Assembly: GCF_000982955.1 (NCBI RefSeq) | Contig: NZ_KQ058653.1 | Location: 1 to 32,991 of the forward strand | Length of the DNA: 32,991 nucleotides | Source of the DNA: Micromonospora sp. HK10 | GTDB lineage: Bacteria > Actinomycetota > Actinomycetes > Mycobacteriales > Micromonosporaceae | Reading direction: 5' to 3' | Part shown: positions 8,063-16,304 of the stretch, in pieces | Position numbering within the stretch: position 1 is the stretch's first letter | How the letters are laid out: each line of letters begins with the position of its first letter | Notes under the pieces: generated by a model | Seen by the model: only the letters and a program-made list of their open reading frames with translations | What the model was told of the DNA's origin: nothing | Database searches by the model: none | Program-made: the position numbers and the translations under genes

Positions 8063-8622
8063 CCGCGCAGGAGTACGTCGGCCTGGGCGGCTGGACGCCC
8101 GAGTCGCTGGGCCTGCCCGGCGAGGTACGCGCCGTGGTGTCCGCCCCCGATCCGGTGCTCCGGCGGCCCGGTCCGGCGGTGGATCCGACCTCGGCGGAGG
8201 TGGTCCGGCTCGCCGCGGACCTGGTCGCCACCATGCGGATCTCGCCCGGCTGCGTGGGTCTGGCGGCGCCGCAGGTCGGGGTGAGCGCCCAGGTGTTCGC
8301 GGTGGACGTGACCGGGCATCCGAAGGCGGTCACCGTGCACGGCACCTTCGTGCTCTGCAACGCCACTGTGGTGGAGGCGACCCGCTGGAAGGCCGGCCGG
8401 GAGGGCTGCATGTCGGTGCCGGACCTGACCGGTGACGTGAAGCGGGCCACCCGGCTGGTGGTGGAGGGCGTTCTTCCGGGCACCGGTGACCCGGTCCGGC
8501 TGGTGACCGACGGTTTCGAGGCGCGGGCGTTGCAGCACGAGATCGACCACTGCGCCGGGCTGCTCTTCCTCGACCGGGTCGCCAGCGCGCACGCCATCTA
8601 CCAGCGCAAGGTCTACCTTTGA
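8059..8622 (+). CDS. def: Peptide deformylase
   Basis: A 187-residue peptide deformylase, which removes the formyl group from the N-terminal methionine of new proteins. All three family motifs are present: GCVGLAAPQ (GxGLAAPQ type, with Cys before Val), EGCMS with metal ligand Cys117, and QHEIDH with ligands His160 and His164 and catalytic Glu161. EGCMS, with Met where most have Leu, is a mild variant. The GTG start at 8059 overlaps the stop of the ACT-domain gene, which implies translational coupling. Actinomycetes often have several def genes; this may be one of a set. Confidence 0.93.
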   Translation: MTAQEYVGLGGWTPESLGLPGEVRAVVSAPDPVLRRPGPAVDPTSAEVVRLAADLVATMRISPGCVGLAAPQVGVSAQVFAVDVTGHPKAVTVHGTFVLCNATVVEATRWKAGREGCMSVPDLTGDVKRATRLVVEGVLPGTGDPVRLVTDGFEARALQHEIDHCAGLLFLDRVASAHAIYQRKVYL

Positions 8623-8737
8623 CGGTGCGCCGCCGGGCGACGGCACGCGGTGACGGTCCGTGTCCATTGTGGCCGTGCCGGGCGGTGGGGGCGGTGCCGC
8701 TCGGCGCGTCGCGCCCCCGCGTCGCGCGGTACGCGGC

Positions 8738-8743
8738 TACGGT
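8738..8743 (+). promoter_or_regulatory. -10 element before the 8753 gene
   Basis: TACGGT fits TAnnnT and lies 9 nt before the ATG at 8753, giving a leader of only a few bases or none. No -35 is evident. The remaining 8623-8737 holds nothing I recognise. Confidence 0.35.
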
Positions 8744-8752
8744 GAACGCATC

Positions 8753-9508
8753 ATGCGTCTGACGGTCGGCCCCCTGCCTCCCGCCGTGTACTGGCGGCGT
8801 CGCGCCGTCGTACTCGGAGCGGGACTGCTCTTCCTGATCGTGGTGCTCTACTCGTGCAGCGGGTCGGAGCGCAAGACCGGCTCGTCCGGCACGGGCGCCT
8901 CCACGAGCCCGACCGCCAAGGGCCAGCAGCCGAGCCCGACCGGCTCGGTGCTGACGCCGCAGAGCGGGAACCCGCCCACCGCGACCCCGACGTCGGGTGA
9001 TTCGGGTGGGAACTCGGGCGGCTCGGAGGGCGGTCAGGGCGGCCCGGCGGGCGGCGGCACCGGGACGGGCGACGGCGGGGCCGGCGCGCCGGTGAACCCG
9101 GTGGTCGACGACGGGACCTGCACCGATTCGGAGATCAAGGTGACCGCGGTGGCCCTACCGGCCTCCGCGCAGCGGGGTGCGCTCGTCACACTTCGTCTCA
9201 AGATCAAGAACATTTCCGAGCGGACCTGCAGTCGCAACGTCGGCGCCGACCTCCAGGAGTTGTTCATCAAGGCCGGCGCGGACCGGATCTGGTCCTCGGA
9301 CACCTGCGGCACCGGCACGGGCTCCGACGTGCAGTCGTTCACCCCGAACTTCGAGCGCTCCTACCAGCTGGACTGGAACGGCAAGGAGAGCACGAAGTGC
9401 GCGAACGGAGTCGCCAACGGGGCGTACGCGCAGCCCGGCACCTACCACGTCTTCGCGCGGGTGGGCACCAAGCTCAGCGAGCCGGTGCGGCTCACCATCA
9501 CCAACTGA
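8753..9508 (+). CDS. Membrane-anchored exported protein with Ser/Thr/Gly linker
   Basis: A 251-residue protein I cannot assign to a function. A basic N-terminus (YWRRR) and one hydrophobic segment (about 18-35) form a signal anchor; YSCSGS follows, but lacks a good lipobox. Residues 38-120 are a Ser/Thr/Pro/Gly-rich linker typical of cell-wall-spanning regions. The C-terminal domain (about 122-251) has a beta-rich pattern (VTLRLKIKNIS, YQLDWNGKES, TYHVFARVGTKLSEPVRLTI) and five cysteines, resembling immunoglobulin-like extracellular domains. A similar domain plan is seen in the lipoprotein at 12415-13167, on the far side of disA-radA. It converges on disA with only 16 bases between the stops and no terminator. 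Confidence 0.75.
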   Translation: MRLTVGPLPPAVYWRRRAVVLGAGLLFLIVVLYSCSGSERKTGSSGTGASTSPTAKGQQPSPTGSVLTPQSGNPPTATPTSGDSGGNSGGSEGGQGGPAGGGTGTGDGGAGAPVNPVVDDGTCTDSEIKVTAVALPASAQRGALVTLRLKIKNISERTCSRNVGADLQELFIKAGADRIWSSDTCGTGTGSDVQSFTPNFERSYQLDWNGKESTKCANGVANGAYAQPGTYHVFARVGTKLSEPVRLTITN

Positions 9509-9524
9509 CCGTCGCCGGCGTGGC

Positions 9525-10709
9525 TCAGACGTAGCGCTCGAGGATGGACGCCTCGGCGAGTCGGGACAGCCCTTCGCGGACCCCGCGCGCCCGCGCGTCG
9601 CCGACCCCGTCCACCGCCTGGAGGTCCTCCACCGTCGCGCCGAGCAGCCGCTGGAGGCTGCCGAAGTGCACCACCAGCCGGTCCACCACGGCGGCGGGCA
9701 GCCGGGGCACCTTGGCCAGCAGCCGGAAGCCGCGCGGGCTGACCGCCGCGTCCAGGGCGTCCGACGCGGACGGGTAGCCGATCGCCTTGGCGACCGCGAC
9801 CAGGTCGATCAGCTCGGTGGCGCTGAGCAGGTCCAGCTCCACGAGCGCCTCGTCGAGGGTGCGCGACTTGCGCCCGATCGGGAGGTAGTCCCGGATGACC
9901 AGGGTGCGGTCGGCGTCCACGCCGGCCATCAACTCGTCGAGCTGGAGGGCGAGCAGCCGGCCGTCGGTGCCCAGTTCCACCACGTACCCGGCGATCTCGT
10001 CGGCGATCCGGCGGACCATTTCCAGCCGCTGCACCACGGCCACCGCGTCCCGCACGGTGACGAGATCCTCGATCTCCAGTGCGGAGAGCGTGCCGGAGAC
10101 CTCATCCAGCCTCAGCTTGTAGCGCTCGAGGGTGGCCAGCGCCTGGTTGGCCCGGGACAGGATCGCCGCCGAGTCGTCCAGCACGTGCCGCTGGCCGTTG
10201 ACGTAGAGGCTGATGATCCGCATCGACTGGCTCACCGAGATGACCGGGTAGCCGGTCTGCCGGGCCACCCGCTCGGCGGTGCGGTGCCGGGTGCCGGACT
10301 CCTCGGTGGGGATGGACGGGTCGGGCATCAGGTGCACGCCCGCCTGGACGATCCGGGTGCCGTCGCTGGAGAGCACCACGGCGCCGTCCATCTTGCACAG
10401 CTCGCGGACCCGGGTCGCGGAGAACTCCACGTCCATCGGAAAGCCGCCGGTGCAGATCGAGTCGACCACCTTGTCGTAGCCGAGGACGATGAGCGCGCCG
10501 GTGCGTCCGCGCAGGATCCGCTCCAGGCCGTCGCGCAGGGCGGTGCCCGGCGCCATGAGGGCGAGGTTGGCCCGCAGCGGGTCGCCGCCGGCACCGCCGA
10601 TGCTGCCGGTGACGCTCACGCTGATCGGACGGGCGGCGGAGCCCACGGCACCGGTGCGGGCATGCGGCGTCGTCGCGGCGGGCTTGGTGGCATCGCGGTC
10701 GATCGGCAC
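9525..10709 (-). CDS. disA: DisA, DNA-integrity scanning diadenylate cyclase
   Basis: A 394-residue DisA, which makes cyclic di-AMP from two ATP and scans DNA for branched structures. The N-terminal DAC domain carries the catalytic DGA motif (108-110, KMDGAVVLS) and [11 protein letters not shown] with RHR at 141-143. A helical spine and a C-terminal helix-hairpin-helix ([16 protein letters not shown]) follow. The first 45 or so residues are a low-complexity extension compared with mycobacterial DisA. I choose the GTG at 10709 because TAGACT lies 6 nt before it, the spacing of other leaderless starts here; the GTG at 10715 would abut the hexamer. It lies downstream of radA, a conserved pairing. 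Confidence 0.95.
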   Translation of the reverse strand: MPIDRDATKPAATTPHARTGAVGSAARPISVSVTGSIGGAGGDPLRANLALMAPGTALRDGLERILRGRTGALIVLGYDKVVDSICTGGFPMDVEFSATRVRELCKMDGAVVLSSDGTRIVQAGVHLMPDPSIPTEESGTRHRTAERVARQTGYPVISVSQSMRIISLYVNGQRHVLDDSAAILSRANQALATLERYKLRLDEVSGTLSALEIEDLVTVRDAVAVVQRLEMVRRIADEIAGYVVELGTDGRLLALQLDELMAGVDADRTLVIRDYLPIGRKSRTLDEALVELDLLSATELIDLVAVAKAIGYPSASDALDAAVSPRGFRLLAKVPRLPAAVVDRLVVHFGSLQRLLGATVEDLQAVDGVGDARARGVREGLSRLAEASILERYV

Positions 10710-10715
10710 GGGCAC

Positions 10716-10721
10716 AGTCTA
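10716..10721 (-). promoter_or_regulatory. -10 element for leaderless disA
   Basis: TAGACT on the minus strand is separated by 6 nt from the GTG at 10709. It suggests disA has its own promoter in the 137-bp gap after radA. The -35 region is poor. Confidence 0.45.
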
Positions 10722-10852
10722 CGGACTGCCGTGCGGTGGGTGCTCTCGTGGTTACTGTGATGTGTCACGATGTCCGGCTCCTGCGGTCGTCGACCCCCTG
10801 CGCCGGCTGTCCGGAATCGACCCGGACGGTCCCGCCGCACGCTCACCCTGGG

Positions 10853-12307
10853 TCACTCCACCGACGCGCGGGCGGCGGCCTGGAGCGCCCCGCGCACGTC
10901 CGTGACCTCGATCACGCGCATCTGCTCGGGCACCACTCCGCTGCTGCCCGGGCCGCATCCGGGCGGCACCAGGGCCAGCCGGAAACCGAGCCGGGCCGCC
11001 TCGGCCAGCCGCCGCGGCACCGCGCCCACCCGGCGCACCTCGCCGGTGAGCCCCACCTCGCCGATCGCCACCAGGTGCGGGGCGATGGCCAGGTTGAGCC
11101 CGCCGGACGCGACCGCCAGCGCCACCGCCAGGTCGGCGGCCGGCTCGACCACCCGGATGCCGCCCACGGTGGCCGCGAAGACCTCGCGGTCGTGCAGGGT
11201 CAGCCGCTCGGTGCGCCGCTGGAGCACCGCCAGCACCATCGCCAGCCGGGCGCCGTCCAGCCCGGAGACCGTACGCCGGGGCGAACCGGCCACGGTCGCG
11301 CCGATCAGCGCCTGCACCTCGGTGACCAGGGCCCGCCGCCCTTCCATCGCCACCGTGACGCAGGTGCCCGGCACGGGCTCCGAGTAGCGGGTGAGGAACA
11401 GCCCGGACGGATCGGCCAGGCTGCTGATGCCGCCCTCGTGCATCTCGAAGCAGCCCACCTCGTCGGCCGCGCCGAACCGGTTCTTCACGCCGCGCACCAT
11501 CCGCAGCGACGAGTGCTTGTCGCCCTCGAAGTGCAGCACCACGTCGACCAGGTGCTCCAGCACCCGGGGGCCGGCGACCTGCCCGTCCTTGGTCACGTGG
11601 CCGACCAGCACGGTGGCGATGCCCCGTTCCTTGGCGACCGCGACCAGCGCCGCGGTGACCGCGCGGACCTGGGTGACCCCGCCCGGCACCCCCTCGGTGC
11701 CGGTGGTCGAGATGGTCTGCACGGAGTCGAGCACCAGCAGGCCGGGCTTGACCGCGTCGAGGTGGCCGAGCACCGCCGACAGGTCGCTCTCCGCGGCGAG
11801 GTAGAGCTGGTCGTGCAGGGTGCCCATCCGCTCGGCGCGCAGCCGCACCTGGCTGACCGACTCCTCCCCGCTGACCACCAGCGACGGGCTGCCGGCGCCG
11901 GCCGCCCACTGCTGGGCCACGTCGAGCAGCAGGGTGGACTTGCCCACCCCCGGCTCACCGGCGAGCAGCACCACGGCGCCGGGCACCAGCCCGCCGCCGA
12001 GCACCCGGTCGAGCTCGCTCACCCCGGTGGGCCGGGCCCGGGCGGGTGCCGCGCTGATGGTGGCGATCGGCCGGGCCGGCTCGGCCGGCAGCCGGGAGCT
12101 GACCACCCGGCCGGAGACCACCGGGCCGCTGACCGTGCACTCGACCACCGAGCCCCACTCGCCGCACTCCGGGCAGCGGCCGACCCACTTGGGTGGCTGG
12201 TGGCCGCAGGCGTCGCACTCGTAGGCCGGGCGCGGCTCGCGGGCGGCGCCCCGGCTCCGGCCGGTGGCGGCGGTGGCGCGGGGGGAGGTGGCGCGGGAGG
12301 TGCTCAC
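10853..12307 (-). CDS. radA: RadA, DNA repair branch-migration ATPase
   Basis: A 484-residue RadA/Sms, which promotes branch migration during recombinational repair. The N-terminal C4 zinc finger uses Cys31, 34, 45 and 48. The RecA-like ATPase has Walker A GEPGVGKST (117-125), a Walker B strand (LLVLDSVQT) and the RadA-specific KNRFG motif near residue 277. The C-terminal part is Lon-protease-like (GGLNLAIAPHLVAIGEVGLTGEVR), without need for protease activity. The GTG at 12307 lacks a Shine-Dalgarno sequence but follows TAGCGT by 6 nt, which favours a leaderless transcript. disA lies downstream on the same strand. Confidence 0.97.
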   Translation of the reverse strand: MSTSRATSPRATAATGRSRGAAREPRPAYECDACGHQPPKWVGRCPECGEWGSVVECTVSGPVVSGRVVSSRLPAEPARPIATISAAPARARPTGVSELDRVLGGGLVPGAVVLLAGEPGVGKSTLLLDVAQQWAAGAGSPSLVVSGEESVSQVRLRAERMGTLHDQLYLAAESDLSAVLGHLDAVKPGLLVLDSVQTISTTGTEGVPGGVTQVRAVTAALVAVAKERGIATVLVGHVTKDGQVAGPRVLEHLVDVVLHFEGDKHSSLRMVRGVKNRFGAADEVGCFEMHEGGISSLADPSGLFLTRYSEPVPGTCVTVAMEGRRALVTEVQALIGATVAGSPRRTVSGLDGARLAMVLAVLQRRTERLTLHDREVFAATVGGIRVVEPAADLAVALAVASGGLNLAIAPHLVAIGEVGLTGEVRRVGAVPRRLAEAARLGFRLALVPPGCGPGSSGVVPEQMRVIEVTDVRGALQAAARASVE

Positions 12308-12313
12308 CCCAGG

Positions 12314-12319
12314 ACGCTA
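12314..12319 (-). promoter_or_regulatory. -10 element for leaderless radA
   Basis: TAGCGT on the minus strand lies 6 nt before the GTG at 12307. No clear -35. Confidence 0.45.
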
Positions 12320-12352
12320 ACCGGACGGTACGACGAAAGCCCAGCCGGAACG

Positions 12353-12398
12353 CGGCGACGCCGCCGGCGTGGCGGTGGCCACACCGACGGCGTCGTCG
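12353..12398 (-). terminator. Possible terminator after the lipoprotein gene
   Basis: An imperfect stem of about 15 pairs (12353-12367 with 12384-12398, one mismatch and one wobble) lies 17 bp past the stop of the leftward lipoprotein gene. No T-run. Confidence 0.35.
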
Positions 12399-12414
12399 GA
12401 TGCTCGGGGGTGCG

Positions 12415-13167
12415 TCAGTCGTGCCCGCCGCCCTCGACCCCGCCCTGCTCGCCGGCCTCCTCGCGCGGGTGGACCACCGGCGAGGCGGGCGCGTTCGGGG
12501 TCAGCGGTACGCCGACCGGGGCGGCGGTCTTGATCACCTTGCCGTTGCCGAAATCGAAGGTCAGGCCGACCTGCTGGCCGGTGAGCAGCGCGTCGTTCAG
12601 GCCGACGAGCTGGAGGAACTGGTCGCTGTCGCTGTTCAGCTGGACGTAGCCGAAGGCCGGGATCTCGATCCGGGCGGGCCGGCCGGCCGGGGCCGTCTCG
12701 CTCGGCGACGCGGAAGGGCTGGCCGAGGGGGACCCGGTCGTGCCGAGCGACTGGCTCGGCGACGCGTTCGGGTCGGTGGCGGTGGGCGACGCGGACGCCG
12801 GCTCGGTCGGCGAACCGGTGGGGGTCGCACCCTCGCCGCCGGTGGTCGCGCCGGTGAGCCGCACGTCGCGGGCGCCGTCGGTGCTGACGCTCACCGTCAC
12901 CGGGGCCTGGCTGTCGTTGTAGATCACGACGTTGAGCGGCGCGTCGGCACCGGCCTGGTAGCCCTTGGTGCCCGGGAACTGCACGTACAGGCCGCGCACC
13001 TTGTACAGGTTGTCGGGGGTCTGGACGTTGACGCCCTGCACCGACGGGATCTTGTTGGCGGTCTCGGCCACCTGGCCGGCGCCACACCCGGACAGCAGCA
13101 GGCTCGCCGCCGCCGTACCGGCCAGCAGCAGGGCCGCACCCCGGGAACCCCTGATCGAGCGCGTCAC
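12415..13167 (-). CDS. Putative lipoprotein with Ser/Pro/Thr-rich insert
   Basis: A 250-residue predicted lipoprotein of unknown function. Arginines at the N-terminus, a hydrophobic stretch and the lipobox LLSGC mark lipidation at Cys28. A beta-type domain follows (VRGLYVQFPG, APLNVVIYNDSQAPVTVSVST), interrupted by a low-complexity Ser/Pro/Thr/Ala segment of about 60 residues near 120-175, then continues (RIEIPAFGYVQLNSDSDQFLQLVGLN). The GTG at 13167 is preferred because GAGGAGGA lies 6 nt upstream and the signal peptide then has normal length; longer readings add 42 unlikely residues. Similar proteins with copper-chaperone-like (PCu(A)C) folds exist, but I see no Met/His copper motif. Confidence 0.8.
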   Translation of the reverse strand: MTRSIRGSRGAALLLAGTAAASLLLSGCGAGQVAETANKIPSVQGVNVQTPDNLYKVRGLYVQFPGTKGYQAGADAPLNVVIYNDSQAPVTVSVSTDGARDVRLTGATTGGEGATPTGSPTEPASASPTATDPNASPSQSLGTTGSPSASPSASPSETAPAGRPARIEIPAFGYVQLNSDSDQFLQLVGLNDALLTGQQVGLTFDFGNGKVIKTAAPVGVPLTPNAPASPVVHPREEAGEQGGVEGGGHD

Positions 13168-13309
13168 GTCGGTCCTCCTCGTCACGATCCCCAGCCGGCG
13201 GGACGCCGGACACGGGGTGGCCATACCCGCGCAGACCGCGCTCCAGGGTAGTTGGAGCTGATCGAGGGCCGCACGCCGACCCGGTAATGCCACCCTTCCC
13301 GGGTGCCGG

Positions 13310-14149
13310 TCAGACCACCCGACCGCTCGCCAGCAGCAGGGCCACGTCGATCAGGGCCACCACCAGCACGGACCGGAAGGCGGCCACCGGCCGGCCGCCG
13401 GCCCGGGCCGCGCGCCGGCCCGCGTACCAGCCGAGGGCCGGCACCGCGACGGCGGCCGCGACCGCGGACAGCCCGGTCCAGGACGGTGGCCCGGGCGGGC
13501 CGACGACGAGGATCACGGTGGCCGCGAGGAGCAGCCCGGCGGCGGCCGCCCGGCTGCCCGCCGGTCCGAGCCGGTGGGGCAGCCCGTGCACCCCCGTGCG
13601 GGCGTCGTCGGCCAGGTCGGGCAGCACGTTGGCGAAGTGCGCCCCGGCGCCGAGGCAGGCGGCGGCGGCCACCAGCCAGACCGGCGGGGCGGGGGCACCG
13701 GGCAGCGCCAGCACCACGAAGGCCGGCAGGGAGCCGAACGAGACCGCGTACGGCAGCACCGAGACCGGCGTCGACTTCAGCGGTCGGTTGTAGAGCAGCG
13801 CCGAGGCGAGACCGAGCAGGACGCACCAGGCCGCCGGCCCGGTGGTGGTGAGCGCGATCAGGCCGGTGGCCACCACTGCCACCGCGACGGCCAGGGCGAG
13901 GGCCCGCCGGGACACCGCGCCGGCGGGCACCGGCTTGTCGGTACGCCCCACCGCGGCATCCCGGTCGGCGTCCACCAGGTCGTTGCTCCACCCCGTCGCG
14001 AGCTGGCTGGCCAGCACCGTGAGCAGCACCGCGACGATCCCGGCCGGACGGTGCCCGACCGCGGCGGCGAGCAGCCCGGCCACCACGGTGACCGCCGCAG
14101 TGGGCTCCGGATGGCTCGCCCTGACCAGCCCTAACACCGACGACGACAT
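13310..14149 (-). CDS. UbiA-family aromatic prenyltransferase
   Basis: A 279-residue polytopic membrane protein of the UbiA superfamily, which joins isoprenoid diphosphates to aromatic acceptors. Two Asp-rich, magnesium-binding motifs are present: NDLVDADRD (56-64) and DLADD in a loop near residue 175. Seven to nine hydrophobic helices fill the rest. Its neighbours are a divergent methyltransferase, a flavoprotein and a type III polyketide synthase, which together resemble the Actinoplanes cluster for alkyl-O-dihydrogeranyl-methoxyhydroquinones; a geranyl-type transfer to a phenolic lipid is inferred. The ATG at 14149 lacks a good Shine-Dalgarno sequence. A role in menaquinone synthesis is less likely given the neighbours. 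Confidence 0.85.
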   Translation of the reverse strand: MSSSVLGLVRASHPEPTAAVTVVAGLLAAAVGHRPAGIVAVLLTVLASQLATGWSNDLVDADRDAAVGRTDKPVPAGAVSRRALALAVAVAVVATGLIALTTTGPAAWCVLLGLASALLYNRPLKSTPVSVLPYAVSFGSLPAFVVLALPGAPAPPVWLVAAAACLGAGAHFANVLPDLADDARTGVHGLPHRLGPAGSRAAAAGLLLAATVILVVGPPGPPSWTGLSAVAAAVAVPALGWYAGRRAARAGGRPVAAFRSVLVVALIDVALLLASGRVV

Positions 14150-14195
14150 AAGGGAAGTCTGGTCGTTACCCGGGAGTCGTGCCACGCTCGGTGGC

Positions 14196-14954
14196 ATGCG
14201 AGACGCGGCCCCGGTGTCCACCCCGCCCCGCGTCCTGCCACGCAACGATCCCCGGCAGTACGACGACCTGGTCGGCGAGTGGTGGCGACCGGATGGCGCG
14301 TTCGCCATGCTGCACTGGCTGGCCCAGGCCCGCGCCGCGCTGGTGCCCCCGGCGTCCCGGCCGGACGCCCTGCTGGTCGACCTCGGTTGCGGCGCCGGCC
14401 TGCTCGCGCCGCACCTGGCCGGCAAGGGCTACCGGCACGTCGGGGTGGATCTGACCCGCTCCGCGCTCGACCTGGCCGCGGCGCACGGCGTCACGGTGGT
14501 CCGGGCCGACGCCACGGCGGTCCCGCTCGCCGACGGCTGTGCCGACGTGGTCTCCGCCGGTGAGCTGCTCGAACACGTGCCGGACTGGCGCCGGGTGGTG
14601 GCCGAGGCGGGCCGGCTGCTGCGCCCGGGCGGCCTGCTGGTGCTGGACACCCTCAACGACACCCTGCTGGCCCGGCTGGTCGCGGTGGAGATCGGTGAGC
14701 GGCTGCCCACCGTGCCACGCGGCATCCACGATCCACGGTTGTTCGTGGACGCCCGCGCGCTGGCGGTCGAGGCCGCCCGGCACGGCGTGACGCTGCGGCT
14801 GCGTGGGATCCGGCCGGCGTTCGGCGGCATGCTGGCCTGGCTGCTGCGCCGGCTGCGCGGTGGCGCCGACCGTCCGACCGGGACCTCGCCGCGGATCGTG
14901 CCGACCTGGTCGACGGCCGTGCTCTACCAGGGCCGTGGGGTCCGGAACGGGTAG
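14196..14954 (+). CDS. UbiG-like SAM O-methyltransferase
   Basis: A 252-residue class I methyltransferase resembling UbiG/UbiE enzymes that methylate quinone precursors. Motif I VDLGCGAG is at about 62-69, VGVDLTRSALDLA marks strand 2, and LLRPGGLLVLDTLND is the post-motif segment. A long N-terminal region (DPRQYDDLVGEWWRPDGAFAMLHW) matches UbiG, whose sequence there begins with a similar W-W-D/R-P-x-G pattern. It starts 46 bp from the divergent UbiA gene and leads into the flavoprotein and polyketide synthase genes. I infer methylation of a dihydroxyphenyl lipid to give a methoxy group. No strong ribosome binding site precedes the ATG at 14196. Confidence 0.85.
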   Translation: MRDAAPVSTPPRVLPRNDPRQYDDLVGEWWRPDGAFAMLHWLAQARAALVPPASRPDALLVDLGCGAGLLAPHLAGKGYRHVGVDLTRSALDLAAAHGVTVVRADATAVPLADGCADVVSAGELLEHVPDWRRVVAEAGRLLRPGGLLVLDTLNDTLLARLVAVEIGERLPTVPRGIHDPRLFVDARALAVEAARHGVTLRLRGIRPAFGGMLAWLLRRLRGGADRPTGTSPRIVPTWSTAVLYQGRGVRNG

Positions 14955-14996
14955 CCGGGGCCGCCCGGGGTATTGGGACGCCGAGAAGGGGGCTAC

Positions 14997-16163
14997 ATGA
15001 CTGTGCACGCGCTGGAGGCGGCCCGCCGGTTGGCGCCGCGACTGGCCGCGCGGGCGGCGCAGCACGACCGGGACGGCTCCTTCCCGGTCGACGACTTCGC
15101 CGACCTGCGGGAGGCCGGGCTGTTCGGCCTCATGGTGCCCCGGGAGCTGGGCGGCCTGGGCGCGACCTTCGCCGAGTACGCCGCCGTCGCCACCGAGCTG
15201 GCCCGGGGCAACGGCGCCACCGCCCTGGTGTTCAACATGCACGCCTCGGTGACCGGGGCGCTGGGCGCGGTCACCGAGGAGTTGGCCGAGGCGCTGGGCG
15301 TGCCGGCGGAGGCCCTGGAGGCCCGGGACCGCCTGCTCCGCGCCGCCGCCGAAGGCTCCTGGTACGCGGTGGCCATGAGCGAGCGGGGCGCCGGCGCCCG
15401 GCTGTCCCAGTTGAGCACGGTCTACGAGCCGGTCGAGGGCGGCTGGCACGTCAAGGGCAGCAAGACGTTCTGCTCGGGCGCGGGGCACCCGGACGGCTAC
15501 CTGGTGGCCGCGCGCAGCGCCACCGACCAGTCGGTGGTCTCGCAGTTCCTGGTGCCGGGGGGGCAGGGGATCACCGTCGAGCCCACCTGGGACGCGCTCG
15601 GCATGCGCGCCACCGCCTCGCACGACCTGCACCTGGACGTCACCGTGCCGGCCGACCGGCTGCTCGGCGGGGTGGAGGGGCTGGCCCTGGTGGTCGCCCA
15701 GCTCATGCCGCACTGGCTGGTGGCCAGCTACGCCGCGGTCTACGTCGGCGTGGCCCGGGCGGCCATCGACGCGGCCGCCGAGCATCTGAACGCCCGCAAC
15801 CTGGCCGGGTTGCCGGCGGTCCGGGCCCGGCTCGGCCGCGCCGACGCGGCGGTGGCGGCGGCCGAGCTGGTGGTGGCCGAGGCGGCCCGCCGGGTGGACG
15901 AGGCGCCGGGCGACGCCGAGACCAACCGCTGGGTGTGGCGGGCCAAGCTGCTCGCCGGCACCACCGCCGCCGAGGTGGCCGCGTCCATGCTGGAGGCCGC
16001 CGGCACCTCGGCCACCCGCCGGGGCCATCCGCTGGAGCGGCTCTACCGCGATGCCCGCTGCGGCTCGCTGCACCCGGCCACCTCGGACGTCTGCGCCGAC
16101 TGGCTGGGCATCGCCGCGCTCGGCGGCGACCCTGACCGCGACGGCTCGGCGCCGCGCTGGTGA
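14997..16163 (+). CDS. Acyl-CoA dehydrogenase-fold flavoprotein (dehydrogenase or monooxygenase)
   Basis: A 388-residue protein with the acyl-CoA dehydrogenase fold: N-terminal helical domain (LREAGLFGLMVPRELGGLGA), central beta domain (AMSERGAGARL, GWHVKGSKTFCSG, WDALGMRATASHDLHLD) and C-terminal helical domain ending ERLYRDARCGSLHPATSD. The last motif, with His-Pro-x-Thr-Ser, is like the flavin-dependent group D monooxygenases as well as some dehydrogenases. I do not see the catalytic Glu expected near the end of typical acyl-CoA dehydrogenases. Because the cluster should need a ring hydroxylation or an isoprenoid reduction, it may supply either. AAGGGGG lies 4 nt before the ATG at 14997. 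Confidence 0.8.
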   Translation: MTVHALEAARRLAPRLAARAAQHDRDGSFPVDDFADLREAGLFGLMVPRELGGLGATFAEYAAVATELARGNGATALVFNMHASVTGALGAVTEELAEALGVPAEALEARDRLLRAAAEGSWYAVAMSERGAGARLSQLSTVYEPVEGGWHVKGSKTFCSGAGHPDGYLVAARSATDQSVVSQFLVPGGQGITVEPTWDALGMRATASHDLHLDVTVPADRLLGGVEGLALVVAQLMPHWLVASYAAVYVGVARAAIDAAAEHLNARNLAGLPAVRARLGRADAAVAAAELVVAEAARRVDEAPGDAETNRWVWRAKLLAGTTAAEVAASMLEAAGTSATRRGHPLERLYRDARCGSLHPATSDVCADWLGIAALGGDPDRDGSAPRW

Positions 16164-16304
16164 GCGGGGGGAGCGCGCCGGGCCGCGGGGCCGGTGGCCG
16201 GGGCCGGCTGAGCGCGCGACGCGAGCCGGATCCGCGACCGGCGCTCTCCTCCGGCGCGGGCGCTCGTTGGTGACGGTGGGGACACGGGACGAGAGGTGGG
16301 GGAC

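Noticed and set aside
8623..8752. Cyclic di-AMP riboswitch controlling the exported protein next to disA
   Set aside because: The 130-bp gap holds no recognisable ydaO-type pattern and the start looks almost leaderless.
12415..13293. Longer lipoprotein reading starting at 13293
   Set aside because: The extra 42 residues precede a complete signal peptide that has its own strong ribosome site before the GTG at 13167.
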